NCBI GenBank assembly: GCA_012934845.2
Contig: WNNJ02003290.1
Location: 84,088-148,087, forward strand
DNA length: 64,000 nucleotides
Source: Pomphorhynchus laevis
Lineage: Eukaryota; Acanthocephala; Palaeacanthocephala; Echinorhynchida; Pomphorhynchidae
Direction of reading: 5' to 3'
Of the stretch, positions 1 through 26,500 are shown in pieces (the first letter of the stretch is position 1; every line of letters starts with the position of its first letter). The position numbers and the translations under genes were made by a program. The notes beneath the pieces are model-generated. The model worked only from the letters and a program-made list of their open reading frames with translations, was not told where the DNA came from and searched no databases.

Positions 1-180
1 GAATTTGGCTGTATATTTGTCGTTATATTGATTGGATGGAATCAATCGTTCTCGATTTGAGCATCGGTGTGCAAAACAATTAATGCATTGCTCACCATTT
101 CGAACGCACACACAGTCCTTACAAACAGCTGTTCGACCATTACAAGGGCATCATCGCTTATTCACAGATTGTTCTGTCAT
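1..180 (-). mobile_element. N-terminal Cys-rich fragment of an RLE-type LINE
   Basis: Read on the minus strand from an ATG at 180-178, the sequence encodes a short leader, one in-frame TGA, and then a cysteine-rich stretch with the pattern CPC-x5-VCKDCVCV-x4-QCINC-x4-RCSN, after which it runs off the window edge. Cysteine clusters of this kind occur near the N-terminus of LINEs that end in a restriction-like endonuclease, the class of the long ORF at 61211-63874. I infer a related copy in the opposite orientation, with most of it outside the window. The match is from memory of the family pattern, so the assignment is tentative. It could instead be an unrelated zinc-binding exon. Confidence 0.4.
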
Positions 181-1153
181 GGTGATTTGATATAAGCGAA
201 CAATTCAGGAATAATCTGGAACTGATGTATGTTAATTATTTATCAAGCCTTTTTAAGTATTATCTTCAATTAGATTCTTGAATCCGATTTCGCTGGAATA
301 TCTACTATATTTTATCTTATATTCAACACCATAACGAGTACAGCTCAAAGTCGCGCATTATAGCAATTTTATTAATAATGGATTTCCGCCAAGTATCTAA
401 CATTTTGCGACACTTATCTGACACTTTGCATTTAGTAAATTTACTATTTTACAGAAATCGCAACACCTCCATCATAACGATATCCACTCCGATTGCACCA
501 AATAGTAGTATAACCACTGAAATGCTATAATTTAATCCTAATTACAGAACTGATCAAGGTCTAATTAAGATGCTCACCTCGTTATGATTAATATTCGTCT
601 ACTTCATTAAGAAAACCTTATATTATTTAGTATAGACAGAAGGTCAGCGAGTTCGGTAAGGAATAAGGAGGTAAGGCATGATGAACCAGTACAGTATACA
701 ATGGCGAGATCTAGAGTGATCGGGCTAGAAGAACGACAAATGAGCAATTCAAAAGAGTAAGGACTGAAAGGGGAGTGATTTTGCGAAGAGACGTGTGGTG
801 ACTGTGTCAACAGTTACCTGAACGACAAGGACTTAACGACAAGTGTCACGCGGGGTGACAATTCAAAAGATACGCGGGTTATGATGGATATTCGTCTACT
901 TCATTAAGAAACTATTTATTATTTAAAAAAGTTTATTTTTACGTGGCAAATTGTAATGTAGATCACCCTAGTTAAACACCAAGAAACGATCGTTGTAACA
1001 TGAGTGTTACAAATTGCTGCAAATTATCTAATCGACTGTTGCGTTCCTAGGATTGGATTATGATTGAATCTTCGAAACCGGATAAATACTCTGGTGCGGC
1101 TTATAACATTTTGTCTGGTTACATTCGGTCTGTAACATTCGGCTATATGTAAT
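181..1153. other. Intergenic, no gene seen; one short direct repeat
   Basis: No coding signal is recognised. A 34-base segment at 581-614 recurs at 878-911 with two or three mismatches and brackets a more GC-balanced stretch (about 620-870). That stretch may be a small insertion, but it has no recognisable family features. Confidence 0.4.
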
Positions 1154-1283
1154 CTAACCTATGAAGAGCGATTGAGGAACGACCTATGAAGAACGACCTA
1201 TGAAAACTAACCTATGAAGAACGACCTATGAAAACTAACCTATGAAGAACGACCTATGAAAACTAACCTATGAAGAACGACCT
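1154..1283. repeat. Minisatellite, 28-bp unit
   Basis: About four and a half tandem copies of a 28-base unit, itself a doublet of two related 14-mers (CCTATGAAGAACGA and CCTATGAAAACTAA). The leftmost units are diverged and the central ones nearly identical, which fits expansion from the middle. The array ends about 45 bases before the LINE remnant at 1329. Confidence 0.85.
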
Positions 1284-1328
1284 CAAGACCATTTAGTGTG
1301 TAACGCATAATGATAGGGATTCGATACG

Positions 1329-2300
1329 GTGCCTATTTTGAATTTTGCTGTACGAGTTGTACCCGCTTGGAATAGCCTACCGCTTGAAGATTTTGACTTA
1401 AAGATTTGGAGGGGTGTTTACTTGAGTAATGATATTAGCATTCTTCAGAGAGATATTGATAGGGTCGAGTTATGGGCGGCGAGCAACAAGCTTGTGATGA
1501 ATGTCACCAAATGCAAACACATGCGTGCTCTGGGTAGAGTTGTAAAGTCCCCGTCAGCAGTTCAATACACTTATTGTGGTCGTGAAATAGATAGTGTTGT
1601 AAGCCATAAGGATTTGGGAGTGTTGATTGACCACAATCTGAGAACTGCTCCACATACCGCTCTTGCATGTGCCAACACTAATAAAATGGTAGGGGTCATT
1701 AGGCGCGCATTCTTAGCTCTTGATTCGCTTGCTCTTCGGCCTCTAATTTTGGCTCACGTTCTTAGCCGGTTGTTGTATGCGGCCCTTTGTGTATACCCAT
1801 GTACAGTTAGGGAACACTTGATCTCTGAGAGAGTGCTTCGTCCTGCAACAAAGTTGGCCCCGATCTTGGCGCAAATACCCTATGAGTGTCGTTTGCAAGT
1901 TTGTCCGCTTGAGACCTTTTCTTGGACCCGTCAGTATATCGATATGAATATGGTATGGCGAGTTCTTCGTTCTTCAAATTATCCTCTTCGGATGTGTTTA
2001 CAACTGCGACAGTCAGCGTTCCTTCGCAGACACAGTTTGACTTTGAGCCGGAATTTAGTGAAAAAGTCCCGGTGTATACAAGTTCAACGAAGAGTAGTTG
2101 GACTGTTGAACAAACTGAATGAAGGGACTGTTTGCATCAGTGGTGCCTCAGCATTCAAGTCCGGATTACGGATGGATCCTGCTATGCGCAAGGAAGTGTT
2201 CCCCTATAGATGTGAACAGTTTTTATGATTTTGTTGATTTTTAATATTTGTGAACCGGCTGTTTAAGCCCCTGCTTGTAAGCCGTTGAAACAATAATAAT
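1329..2300 (+). mobile_element. 5'-truncated LINE 3' end (CR1/Jockey-like RT C-terminus)
   Basis: An open frame of 299 codons (1329-2228) carries the region downstream of the RT active site of APE-type LINEs: LQRDIDRVELWAAS, then NVTKCKHM, then SHKDLGVLIDHNLR (thumb region), and a C-terminal RRVVGLLNKL-x10-SGASAFKSGLR block. The YADD core is absent, so the copy is 5' truncated. The tail after the stop ends in an AATAATAATGA-type microsatellite near 2300, as in CR1/L2-like elements. The first 30 residues contain FAVRVVPAWNSLP, which is itself a C-terminal LINE motif, so the ORF looks like a junction of two copies. The frame is open throughout. Confidence 0.75.
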
Positions 2301-4735
2301 GACATCTCTAAAGTCTCTAAAGTTTGACTTGATATCATTTCATTTTTTTTATTTTTTATTATTCTTCTTCTTTTGCGATTTGTGAAGGTGTCTTCTAAGC
2401 TACGCTCTATGACATTTGAGTAATAATGACAATATTTATTATTAAGTTACACCTTAATGGATATACCTCAATTTTCAATCATATTTCTTCCCTTCGTCTT
2501 CACCTGAATCCTGATAAATCCAAAATTATGTAAATCCTATCCCGACACCTCGTCTTAGAAACTCCATCCGTATCATAAACGTTTACAATTCTTTCTTTCG
2601 TTAATAATCTCGTGTTCCTAGGCTTTTATTCCGACTAGCAACTTTCATTTAAACCTATCGTTCGGGATAAAGTGTGCTCGTCTACCTTGATAATAATGAA
2701 ATTTTTTATAAGTAAATTTTTTAAATTTAAAAATAGTATTACTATCTAAATAAAAGTATCCTTTAAAACTCAAGGTAGAAATTAATTTTTGAATGTATAA
2801 GATTTAGTTATTGAATTGGTACTGTATTTGTATCATCATAGCATTGAATTTCAAAATGCAAATATTTTTTAAATTTTCGTTTCTAACAGTCGAAACAAGT
2901 TAAAATTTGATCAAACAAATTTTCTATTGAAAACATTTGTTTCTTAATTAATCTAAATGATAGAAACAAGTATAAACCCAAATCTATAGTAATAATATTA
3001 CGAAATAATATTACGTCACGCTAACACAAGGTGAAATAATATTTTTATCGTGTTAAAATTGGATTGTTATTCTTAAGTATATAGTATTTAATATAGTATT
3101 TATAGTATTTATTAAAGTCAAAATGTATAATTGGAGTTCCGAATTAAAGAATTTTAGGTGCTCTATTGAAAATTATGATTTTTTAAATTACAGATTTTTA
3201 TGGAAATTGGTTCATTGATATTAAATATATAACATTATCGATATTATAAGTTGTAAAGTTATGGAACGTTCAAAGCGAGCTGTCAGCTTACCATCAGTCA
3301 AGTTATTTAAACGTCACTTCCTACAAAGTTTACAGTAAAATTATTTTCCTCTTATATTTTTCTGTGTGCGACTTTGAATGTTTGTGCGACTCGTAATGTT
3401 TTCTATATTAATAATATCATCAATATTATATTAGATATACGTATATTAGATATAATAGATATATTATATCTAATATAATAGATATATTAGATAATACAAA
3501 TAATATAAAATAATATAATAATTATAATAATGAAAGTAATATAATAATGACAGTAAAATTATTTTCCTCTGTTATATTTTTCGATGTGTGCAATTTTGAG
3601 CAATGCTCGTATGTTCTCTACAATGCTCGTGATGTTATCATCAATATTATATTAGATATACGTATATAATAGATATAATAGATATTAGATAATACAAATA
3701 ATATAATAATTATAAAAATGAAAGTAATATAATAATATAATAATAAAATAATATTGTAAAATAATATATTTTGATAGATCATACCTTCGAAATACACAAA
3801 ATATTGAACAAGTGAAAAATATAATAATATAATATCATCAATATTATATTAGATATACGCATTCATCAGTCGATATATGCAAATATTCTAGAATATTCAT
3901 TAAAATTTAACTCGTACTTCATTTTTTCATTTATGTAGAATTCAAAGTAGTCTTTCAAAGGGTGCGATATTGTATTATGCGATAAATTGATTTGTCCAAG
4001 CAATTGACAAATTTTGCAAATGCCCTGATTGCATGTTTGCTCTACGCTGTATTTAATCTTAAGTATAATATTATTAAGTATTTTATCATATATTGAAATT
4101 GTTCATATATTTTAAAGTAGTTGTTGAAATTAAAAAATATGTTCTCTGTATTAATTTTAAATAAATGTATTTTTTAATAATACCCTGTTAGCTGTTGTAT
4201 TTTTCATTATAGATGAGAAATGGGAATTACCATGTCTGAATATTTAGAGTAGCATTTAAAAATACGGCAAGTTTGTGTTTGCTAGCGATTTCGATAAAAT
4301 GTGACCGTCAGAAATTGTCTGTTGACAATCGATTGAGTATGGTGAAATTTGAACAATATAAATCAACTCATTACTTGGTCGGACGTTTTTATTAATTCTT
4401 TTGGTTAGTAAAAAGGCTTCAGTGAATACGGACAACACGGCTGATAATGATCACACATTTCCGCTTTCGTTTTGTCTACAAATCTGTGTTTTTAATCAAC
4501 CTATTTCAAAAATGCAATTGCAGATTATAGATATATTAGGAACGTGAGAATTAAGTTAGATTATTATTTTATTGCTTTGTTGTTTCGCCTTGCGTTTTAA
4601 CGTAAAATGGAAAAAATCCGATATTTGTCACTCCTTAAATACATTCTGTCTACTACTAACATCTATTTCGACTATATATGTCTATCTCTATTGCTAATTT
4701 GATTTGATCTCTGATTTGGATCTAAACAACCCAAG
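2301..4735. other. AT-rich upstream region of the UAP56 gene
   Basis: No gene is seen. The stretch holds simple AT-rich sequence and a local repeat (entered separately). The last few hundred bases are less AT-rich and probably include the promoter and 5' UTR of the helicase gene, but I see no clear core promoter motif that fixes a start site. Confidence 0.4.
3328..3860. repeat. Local tandem duplication, AT-rich unit of about 220 bp
   Basis: The segment beginning at about 3328 (AGTAAAATTATTTTCCTC, then a GTGTGCGA block, then a run of TATTAGATATACGTATA) is repeated from about 3550 with indels. Its last part appears a third time around 3825-3860. It was probably made by local duplication and slippage. 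Confidence 0.7.
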
Positions 4736-17403
<12,668 letters not shown>

Positions 17404-17537
17404 CTTTGAAATCTAACGATATGTCACTTTCGAAGCGCATTTACAAATAATACTTTGAAAATATTAGCTTTTGTTCATTTATATCAAAGTATCTTGGTTT
17501 GTTTGCAAATTAAAATGTTGTCCTTGACGGTTGTTTT
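17404..17537. other. Shared 3' region of two convergent genes
   Basis: Only 134 bases separate the helicase stop codon from the beta-adaptin stop codon on the opposite strand, so both 3' UTRs must lie here and probably overlap. An ATTAAA hexamer at 17509-17514 is a candidate + strand polyadenylation signal. No canonical AATAAA is seen on either strand in this gap. Confidence 0.55.
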
Positions 17538-20500
17538 TTAAAGTTGACTGATTACGTCTTCATATAACTTGATAATCACGTCCGGAAGTTCCGCGTTACT
17601 AGTTCGCACATATACCTAAGAAATGGAAAATCCATTATTTAATTGGATTAAATATTTTTAAAAAGTTACCTTTAGTGAATTACGTATATTCTGTGCCTGA
17701 AGTGATCTACGAATTTGAATAAATGCATTCATATCTTCATCAGCGCTTGTCAGTCTTAACGATTGGTAAAGAATTTCTTCGTGCTCCGTATGAGATTTGT
17801 ACACATTGAAGATATTACGTTTTCGTAAATGATCGATCAAATTGTCTATAAGACAGATTAAACACAAAAGCTATTAAAGTAAAACGAGTTGCAGTTTGTT
17901 CTTGCTATTAAAAATTTAAAACAGCTGTAGTAGCGCTTATAAATAACAAAAACATTTTATCGATAAAGCGTATACAGTTGTATTCGATATGGGATATTCG
18001 ATATCCATATATATAATTGGATAATATAATGTAATCTAGAGCCATATAATGATTCAAGATTTAATACTTGAAGCATTTACAAACTTGCAAGCTTAATACT
18101 TTTTAGCACCAAAACGTATTGCACCTATTGTTAATAAAATTAAAAATAAAGATTTATATTGAATAATTATTGCTAATTGAATCAAGGTAGGCAATTTTTA
18201 TTCTTATTAAATAAGAATAAATTAAACTAATTTTAAATTAAATTAAAAATTAATTTTAAATAGTTGATTCATTGTTTAACCAAGAAAAATGTAATAATTG
18301 AGTAATTAAGTTAAACATTCTTCCAAATTAGAAAGTTTAAGGTAAACTGTAATCAATAATTAATTTTTAAATTTTAATCAATTTTCAATTTTTGAAATTT
18401 TTTAAATGATTATATACAATTATCTGTTTTTAACATCATAATCAAGAAAAAGTAATAATCAAAAAGTAATAATCAAAAAGTAATAATCAAAAAGTAATAA
18501 TAAATAACATTTTATTTGATAGTTCGCTAACTTTTGTTAGCATTTTTAGAAAATTAAATAATTTACATAAAAGATTAAATAATTTTCTGGGAATGTTACC
18601 AGAAGTTAGCGAAATATCAAATAAAATTTTAATCCGTTCTTTGATTTAGCTTTAATAATTTTTTATCATATAATTGTAAACATTGAATTACACTGAAATT
18701 TAGATCAAATTAATAAAATCTGTTGCATGTATTAGTGAAGATGCATTTGTTAAAGCAATTGACTTTTTCTGTGATACTTATGAACACATTTCCTTCATCG
18801 TTCAAGATAGGTATTTTTCTGTACCATTCAGAATTTAAAAATACTTTATATGTGATAATATTTGTATTATACATGATTTCGATGAAATTTCAGAAATTTA
18901 CTTATCTTCAGGTAATTTTCTGCCTATAAAAATGTCTTTAAAAATCTATAATTTTTGAGTATATGCATATACTCAGCTAACTGAATTTATGCATATAGAC
19001 TTAATAACAATTAATAATATCATATTAAGAAAACATTTTTAAACAATAAATTATTTATTATTAATTATTAATTAATTATTTAAACAATAAATAATTATAA
19101 ATAATAAATAGTTGTTATAAGATTTTATATAATTTAAATCAAGTTAAAATAAAAAAATTGAAATTTAAAATAAACGTCATTTTTATGAATTGACTAATAA
19201 ATAACAGATTATGTATCAGAATAAGGATTAGAGGTCATCAGGAGGAACTGCTATGCTATCAGGTTTCGGCCCATATTTCTTGACCTAACATAGCAGCGGG
19301 TCAAATAGATGCTAATCACATACTTCCTCTATAATATCATTTACTTCCTTGTATACTATAATATTATATAACATTTTTATATTTATATCAAGTTAAAATT
19401 TAAATTTAAAATTAAGTCAATTTTTATGAATTGACTAATAAATAAAAGACGATGTATAAGAATAAGGATTAGAGGTCATCAGGAGGAACTACTATCAGTT
19501 TGTCTTAAAACTGAAAAAAGATGAAACTATTATAAGAATATTCACTATATATCAAAAACATCCGTATGAAATCCATTTTTAATTCTTTTCACGACAGATG
19601 TGCGATAAAACTCGCGTTTATGAACCAACGCGTAAGGAGCTTGATATAAATGAAAATAACCGAATATTTAGAATTATCTGCAATAACATTCTCTGTTAAA
19701 CATCACAATGAAAATCAGTTTGGATACGAAATGCCATACAAATTTCTATGGTGTTTAAGTTCCACTTCGATAGTCCATATAAATACATTTCGGTAAAACA
19801 TTATTAACCAAATCTGATTTTGAATCGGTACTCGGTACATAGTGAAGAGTTATATTTGTTTCTCAGGACACTTAAATTTGTTTCTAACATTTAGAAACGA
19901 GTACCTAACTGGTCGTTAAAAAAGGCTTTTTATAAAAGTAAAAGCTTGCACGCAAAATTTATAAGCTGAGAGAACGTGATAAGCAGAATTAGACGCATTG
20001 AACCGACCTGTTAACAGGTCGGTATTACCGACCTATTAATATAAACTGTTTAGGTAATCTTTAGAAAATTACAAATTGTAATTTTTTAAAGATGCTAACA
20101 GAGGTTAGCGAATTTATTTGATCCAGCTCCAATAATTCTTTATCAATAATGAATCATGGTCAACTATTTAACAACAAAAATATTAGATACAACCGACAAA
20201 AAATTGATGTGCATGTCCAATAATTCTTATATTTTTAATCTTAATCTTAATTACTAGATTATTTCTTATATTTTTGTCATAAAATACGAAAGTAGATCAA
20301 ATTTAGTTCCTTAAACCAAATGCGTAATTTCAGCATAGGCGATTATTGACGATAATAGAAATACACATTTATATCTTAATTATCTTTTATAAGTTATAAA
20401 TACATATAAAAATAACTTCTAGTTAGTATCACACTTTGGACTTTAAAACGGCTTTTCACCTTAATATGGCAAATATTGTAAATATTTATAAAACAAATCA

Positions 20501-23500
20501 CTACATTCGGATGAATCGTCCGAAATGGAATAGTCAATCGATAATCATAAATTAATCAAGGCAACTAACTGAGTAAAACAAATAAATTGATGAATTTATT
20601 TGATAAATGAATTTATTTAAGAGATGAATTGACTAATAAATAACAAACGTTGTAATAATTAGTTATCCAAATTATTTTTTTAAGTTAAATAAAGGCAAAT
20701 TACTTCTAGTTAGTATATAAGTAATATTATTTAATATTAGATCAGCTAACTGAGTCTATGTATTTTATATTATTTATTAATTAAAAACATTGAGAAATAA
20801 AATTTAAATAATTAAATAATAAATAAATGTTATATAAGATTATGTAATAACATCATGATGCTAATCATATTTGATTATGCTATCAAATTGGCATATCAAA
20901 TATGAGGAATATGAGCCGAAATTTGATAACATAGCAGTTCTTCCTGATGACATTTACTCCTTATTAAAATATATCTTATTGTAAATAAGGATTGCAATAA
21001 AAATATATTGATATAATCAGATTAGCTAACTGACTCTACGTACTTTATAATATTTGATAATATAATATAATATATAATATTAATATTATATTAATATAAT
21101 ATAACGATAAATAAAATTTAAATAATAAAATAATAAATAATTATAAATAATAAATAATTGTTATATGACATTTTATGTAATTTAAATCAAATTAAGATTT
21201 GAAATTGAAAAAAAAATCAATTTTTATAAATTGACAGATAAATAACAAACAATGTATTAGAATAAAGATTAGATGTAATCAGAAGGAAGTGCTACGTTAT
21301 CAGGTTTCGACCCTATTCCTCGACCTAACATAACAGTGGGGCCAACTGTTATGTTGGCCCCACTGTTATGTGGGGCCAACATAATTTGATTGTTAAATCA
21401 AAGCAGAGATACCATCTCTGCTTTTTGCATATGATGTTGTCTTGTTGGCTTCTTGTCCTGAGGACTTATAATGTCTACTAGATCGATTTAAGGCACTTTA
21501 AGAAACGATAATAAGTGCTGACGAATTTGTTTCCAATATTTAAATGATATTATTCAATAAATATTAGAAATAATTCCAGGTAATGATTTGTGAGTAACAA
21601 ATTGCAGTTTATGAAAGCTGCAAATGGTGCTTTGCAGCCACGACTAAAATACGTGATAACCTCTTTTGTGGGCAAGTCATTTATTACAGGACCCACAAAA
21701 ACTTTATCTTTAATGTTCATACCGATGGCTGATTATATATGGAATGTTGCTGAAACATTTCCGACGAATAAAATTAAAAAGTAGAACCATTCTTCATGAT
21801 GATTAAATTCACGTGAATTTAAATTCAAACAAAAATTCATTTCAATTCAAATTATCGATTTGGTTATTTTAAATAATGATGAGTGATGCATTTCACTCAT
21901 CAGTGATGAGTGATGAAATGCATCACTTTAGTGATGCATTTCATCACTGAAGTACGTATTTGGAAAATTTAAAAATAAGTAAATTTTAAAATAAGCACTA
22001 AATGCAAATACCAGTAGACGCATGTGCTTTACATTGCATTACCGAATCTCTCTGAAAATGTTCGGTTAATTTGCTAAGTGCATTGATGTATTCAGTATTG
22101 GTGTGATAAGTGGGCTCAGATGAGAGCAGTGCTTCGATTGGGAGATCGATTGTAAAATATGATATACCATTACAATTTTTTACTGCTACCTGGAGTTTTA
22201 ATAACGGACATGGGTGTATATTAAGATTTCCAGTTCGTGCAAGCTTTTGCTCGATATCGACAGATTCATTAGGACTTAGGCTTTCCAAACTCAAAGGATC
22301 TGCAAGACACAATCGAAACGGGTTCCTGTTTAACTGCATAGCAAAATTAGTCATTACTGACGGTGACGATGCCGAGTCCTTTGCTAGTTTATTAGAAAAT
22401 GTCATTAGCATTCTAATATTCCCCAGCGTATCGTATGACAAGCATCCCTTGATTTCTAGACCTTTTCCTTGTTGATCAGATAACCATAGCTGCATAAAAA
22501 GAAATTAAACAACTGATGAAACTAAAAATGTGATGTATTAAACCTTTGGCTTGATAAAAACACTTTGATTTTTTAAATTTATAGACTTGATTTCGTTAAG
22601 TTATTATTCCTTGATAAATTCAAACAATAATTTCTATAAAAATATCGCTAAATTTAATCTGGAATTTTATCATTTTAGTTTAAAAGCATCAAAAAGACGA
22701 TATTTCATACATCAAAAAATCAATATTTCGTCAGCTTCTCTCAAACAATTAGACTCTTAAAGAGGCCAATTACGTTGGTGAAAATTTACTATTTGAATAT
22801 GCTAATATTTGAATATTTTGGATTTCTTTGGGGAAAAGACAAAGAAATGACTAAATTAAATTATTTTATGTTTAATATACTATAGAGTTTATAATATATA
22901 AAAATAAATAATAAATATGTTTATAAATATCATATTTTTTATATTACTGTTAATATATAGTATAAACTTAGATATATGTAGATTATATATCATATTTTAT
23001 ATTATATATATGATATATTTTTATTAATATATATTATTCCTTATGAATAAAAGGGATAAATTTTAGCAAATTCCTATAGATAGATGGCGGAATAACTTTG
23101 TCAATATCCTAGAGTATGAAGTCTGCTCGCATTTAGAACGGTCTCCATACGCAATTTCAGTTATACGACCAGGATTCTTTTTATTCCCCTTTAACCAAGG
23201 ATGTATTCGAATCTTGTCTGGTTCTCATGGCGTCAAAAAAGCAGGCAATCCGGTATGTGTCACTGGTCCGTTTATGCTTTTACTTATGAGAATGCACTTA
23301 CAATAAGTGCACTTACAGTTCTACGATATAGCGTTCTCGATAGTTTCCGATCTCATTCCTCGCTATTTACAGTGTTTATAGATTCCGCCAAGGCGTTTGA
23401 TAGTGTTTACAGATCCTTACTGTTGTCCAAACTCTGCAATCAGGTGGGTGTCAATGGTCCATTTATGCTTTTGCTTATGAGAGTGCTTCAGGCTACCTTA

Positions 23501-26500
23501 TTGCGTATTTACGATACATATCGTATTCTCAACAATTTATGGTTAAGAATACGGCTAAACATCCTGCAGAGATCCGCTCAGCCCTCTTTTATTTACATTT
23601 TTCTTAATGTAATTTCCACAACATATATCTTCATACACACTTTATGTTGTTTATATTTTGTACGCAAATAATCTTGCATTGGTAACTTCTAATCGATTAT
23701 CGGCTCAATCTGCTATTTCAACACTTGTAGAGTACTGTAACGTTAACAAACTTACGGTGAATATATTAAATACCAAAGTCGTTATGCTTCATAAAGATGG
23801 TACATTATCTCATAAGGATGTTGTGTATGTGAACGACTCTCCTTTATAATTTCATTGTTCGTACAATTATCTTAGTGACCTACTACGCTCTTGCTAGTCT
23901 TTCAAAACTCTATTGGAAAAACAGTATGTAAAGGTCGTCAAAGCTACATATCTAGCGACTAAGCTTGGACTTCTACAGTTCCATGGCAATCTTCGATACT
24001 TTGATGTGATGCTTTTTCCAATCATAAGCTATGGTTTCAAATGCGTTTGGTCGAATTTCGCAGCAAATGATTTCCGTCAAATTAATAAATGTTTATGCCG
24101 TTACATAAAATGTATGGTCGTGGTATCATCAAAGTTCTCCTAAACGGCTGTTTCAGTTCTTAGACATGTAGTTCTCTAATCAGTAAGGATTTGTAATCTT
24201 CTCGGTCTCAAAGAATCAACCGCTTACAAATTGAATTGCAGTCGTCTCAGCGACAAAATGTCTAACTTAGATACCGAGTTATTATCGACACCCTTTACAC
24301 TCAAATAACTTGGAGACATCTATAAGCTGTTAAAAGTCCGCACATCTGGCGTGCATTGCTATAAAGATATTCAAAATTCTGTTCGGTTCGTCTCCTTTTC
24401 ATACCCGTTCTTCAAATTGCAGGTTTCGATTTTGCTCTACCAATGTGATTCCTTGCTTTTCGTCTTCGTATGTCCTGTTTTGTCGAATGTCTTTTAGACG
24501 GGTTGAAAAATTGCGTAATTCAAACTAGCTTTAAATTTGAATTTATTTTCTTTGACGTAATCTTTCCACACTCATGCCTGCGACGTTTTTGACGTCATGA
24601 ATTTTTTTCAACTTTTAACTCTAAAATTTGATGTTAAAAATACTTGTGAAATTGTCGTACCCCAAGCCGAAAAGCGCTGTGGATAAAATAAATCGCTGTA
24701 TTATTCCTTATGAATGGATGCTCTTTATTACATATAATAATATAATAATATATAACACTTGAATCCAAAAAAACTTAAAACGTACTTTCTTTTCTATATT
24801 TTCATATGTGACTTGTGGTTGTGGTGATTGAACAATGGAAAGTAACTCCATTATGTCATCAAGTCCGGATGATTCTTGTTTTTCTGCTTGGGTCTGCTCT
24901 GGTAGAGGAGAAGGGTAAGGAACAGGAGATGTAAACCCAAGCTAAATAAATATTTAAATCTAAATGGTAATTGTTACCAATTGGCTTACAATACTTTGAA
25001 GATCAGCGTCGATCATCAGATCAACATTCTGTGGAGACGATTCGATGGACGTACTACCTATTTCATCGAATGAGTCAATGTCTAAAAGATTTGGTGTATT
25101 TATTTCCGATTCAGAATTTGCAATTACGACGTTGCGATTTACTATAGAAAATTCGTCATTTGGTGATGTTTCAGTCTTGAAAGATATGCTAAAAGTAAAT
25201 AAAATAATTACGACTTGACAAATGTGTAATTTCAACTTTTAAGTTTTGGCTTTATCGGAAAATTTGCTTTAATTTTAGCCATTTAGGCTATTTTTTATTA
25301 TTTTAAAAAACATTTTTAAAGTAACTCATTTTTATTTTAGCCATTTAGGCTCGTTTTGTTACCCATTTAGGTTACCAAATGATTAGACTTGTACATTAAT
25401 GTATTAAATCAATTTACTGATTTACGAATACAAATTTATATTTATAAATATAAATTTGTATAATATTATAAATTATATTTATAATATATTCTTACTATAA
25501 ATACAAATATTCCATCAGCTCTCTGTTATCTCTTATACTAAATATTTATAATATTAAATATTATATTAATTAAATATTCAATAAATATTAAATATTTATT
25601 ATATTATTATATTTAATATTATATTAAATATTGCTTATTAATATATTAAATATTAATAATATTAAATATTATTGCAATATTATGCATTAATATAAGTATA
25701 ATATAAAGTATATGCACTTATATACATCGTCTGTTATTTATTATTCAATTCATATCAATTGACTAATTTTAAATTTTAACTAAATATAAATAAAGATTAC
25801 ATAAAATCTTATATAATGATTTATTATTTATATTTATTATTTTATATTTAGTATAAAACACGTAAAAACAATAACTTTTGTTATTATATAAAAAATTAAA
25901 CATTTACAGTTCAAATATTTTAATCTTCTCTATTTTAAGCATATTTTCTAGTTGACGATGCACCAAACTGGTATCTAAAATAACGAGTAAATATATAAAT
26001 TATTATATTATAAGCTAATTATATGATTAAGTAATCATTATATTAATATTATAATATATTTATATATTATAGTTAGATTAATATTCTAATCATTAGAATA
26101 TTAATTTTTTAAATGTGGAATTTGGGAGCAAGATAGAATCAATTCAAACACTAATTTATTTTTATATTTCTCTAGCGGTTGCTAGCGTCAACAGATACAG
26201 AACGTACAATTTATACTTCCTGTTTATTTAATTAATTAGTAATTAATTAATTTAATTAATTAATTATTCCCGTGTTGCAACCTTACGGTTATTCTGATTT
26301 TAATCAACGTCTAGTAATTGAAATTCCGGATTTTAAAATATTTAATTGTTACATAAAGATGACCGAAATTCCGATAATGTAAAATATTTTATCTTATATC
26401 TCTATTCAATTAATAATATAAATTATTGAATAATTATTAAATATAATAATAAAAATGTCCTAGAGAACAGAAGAAGAGAAACGTGTTCTGCTATGTTGCT

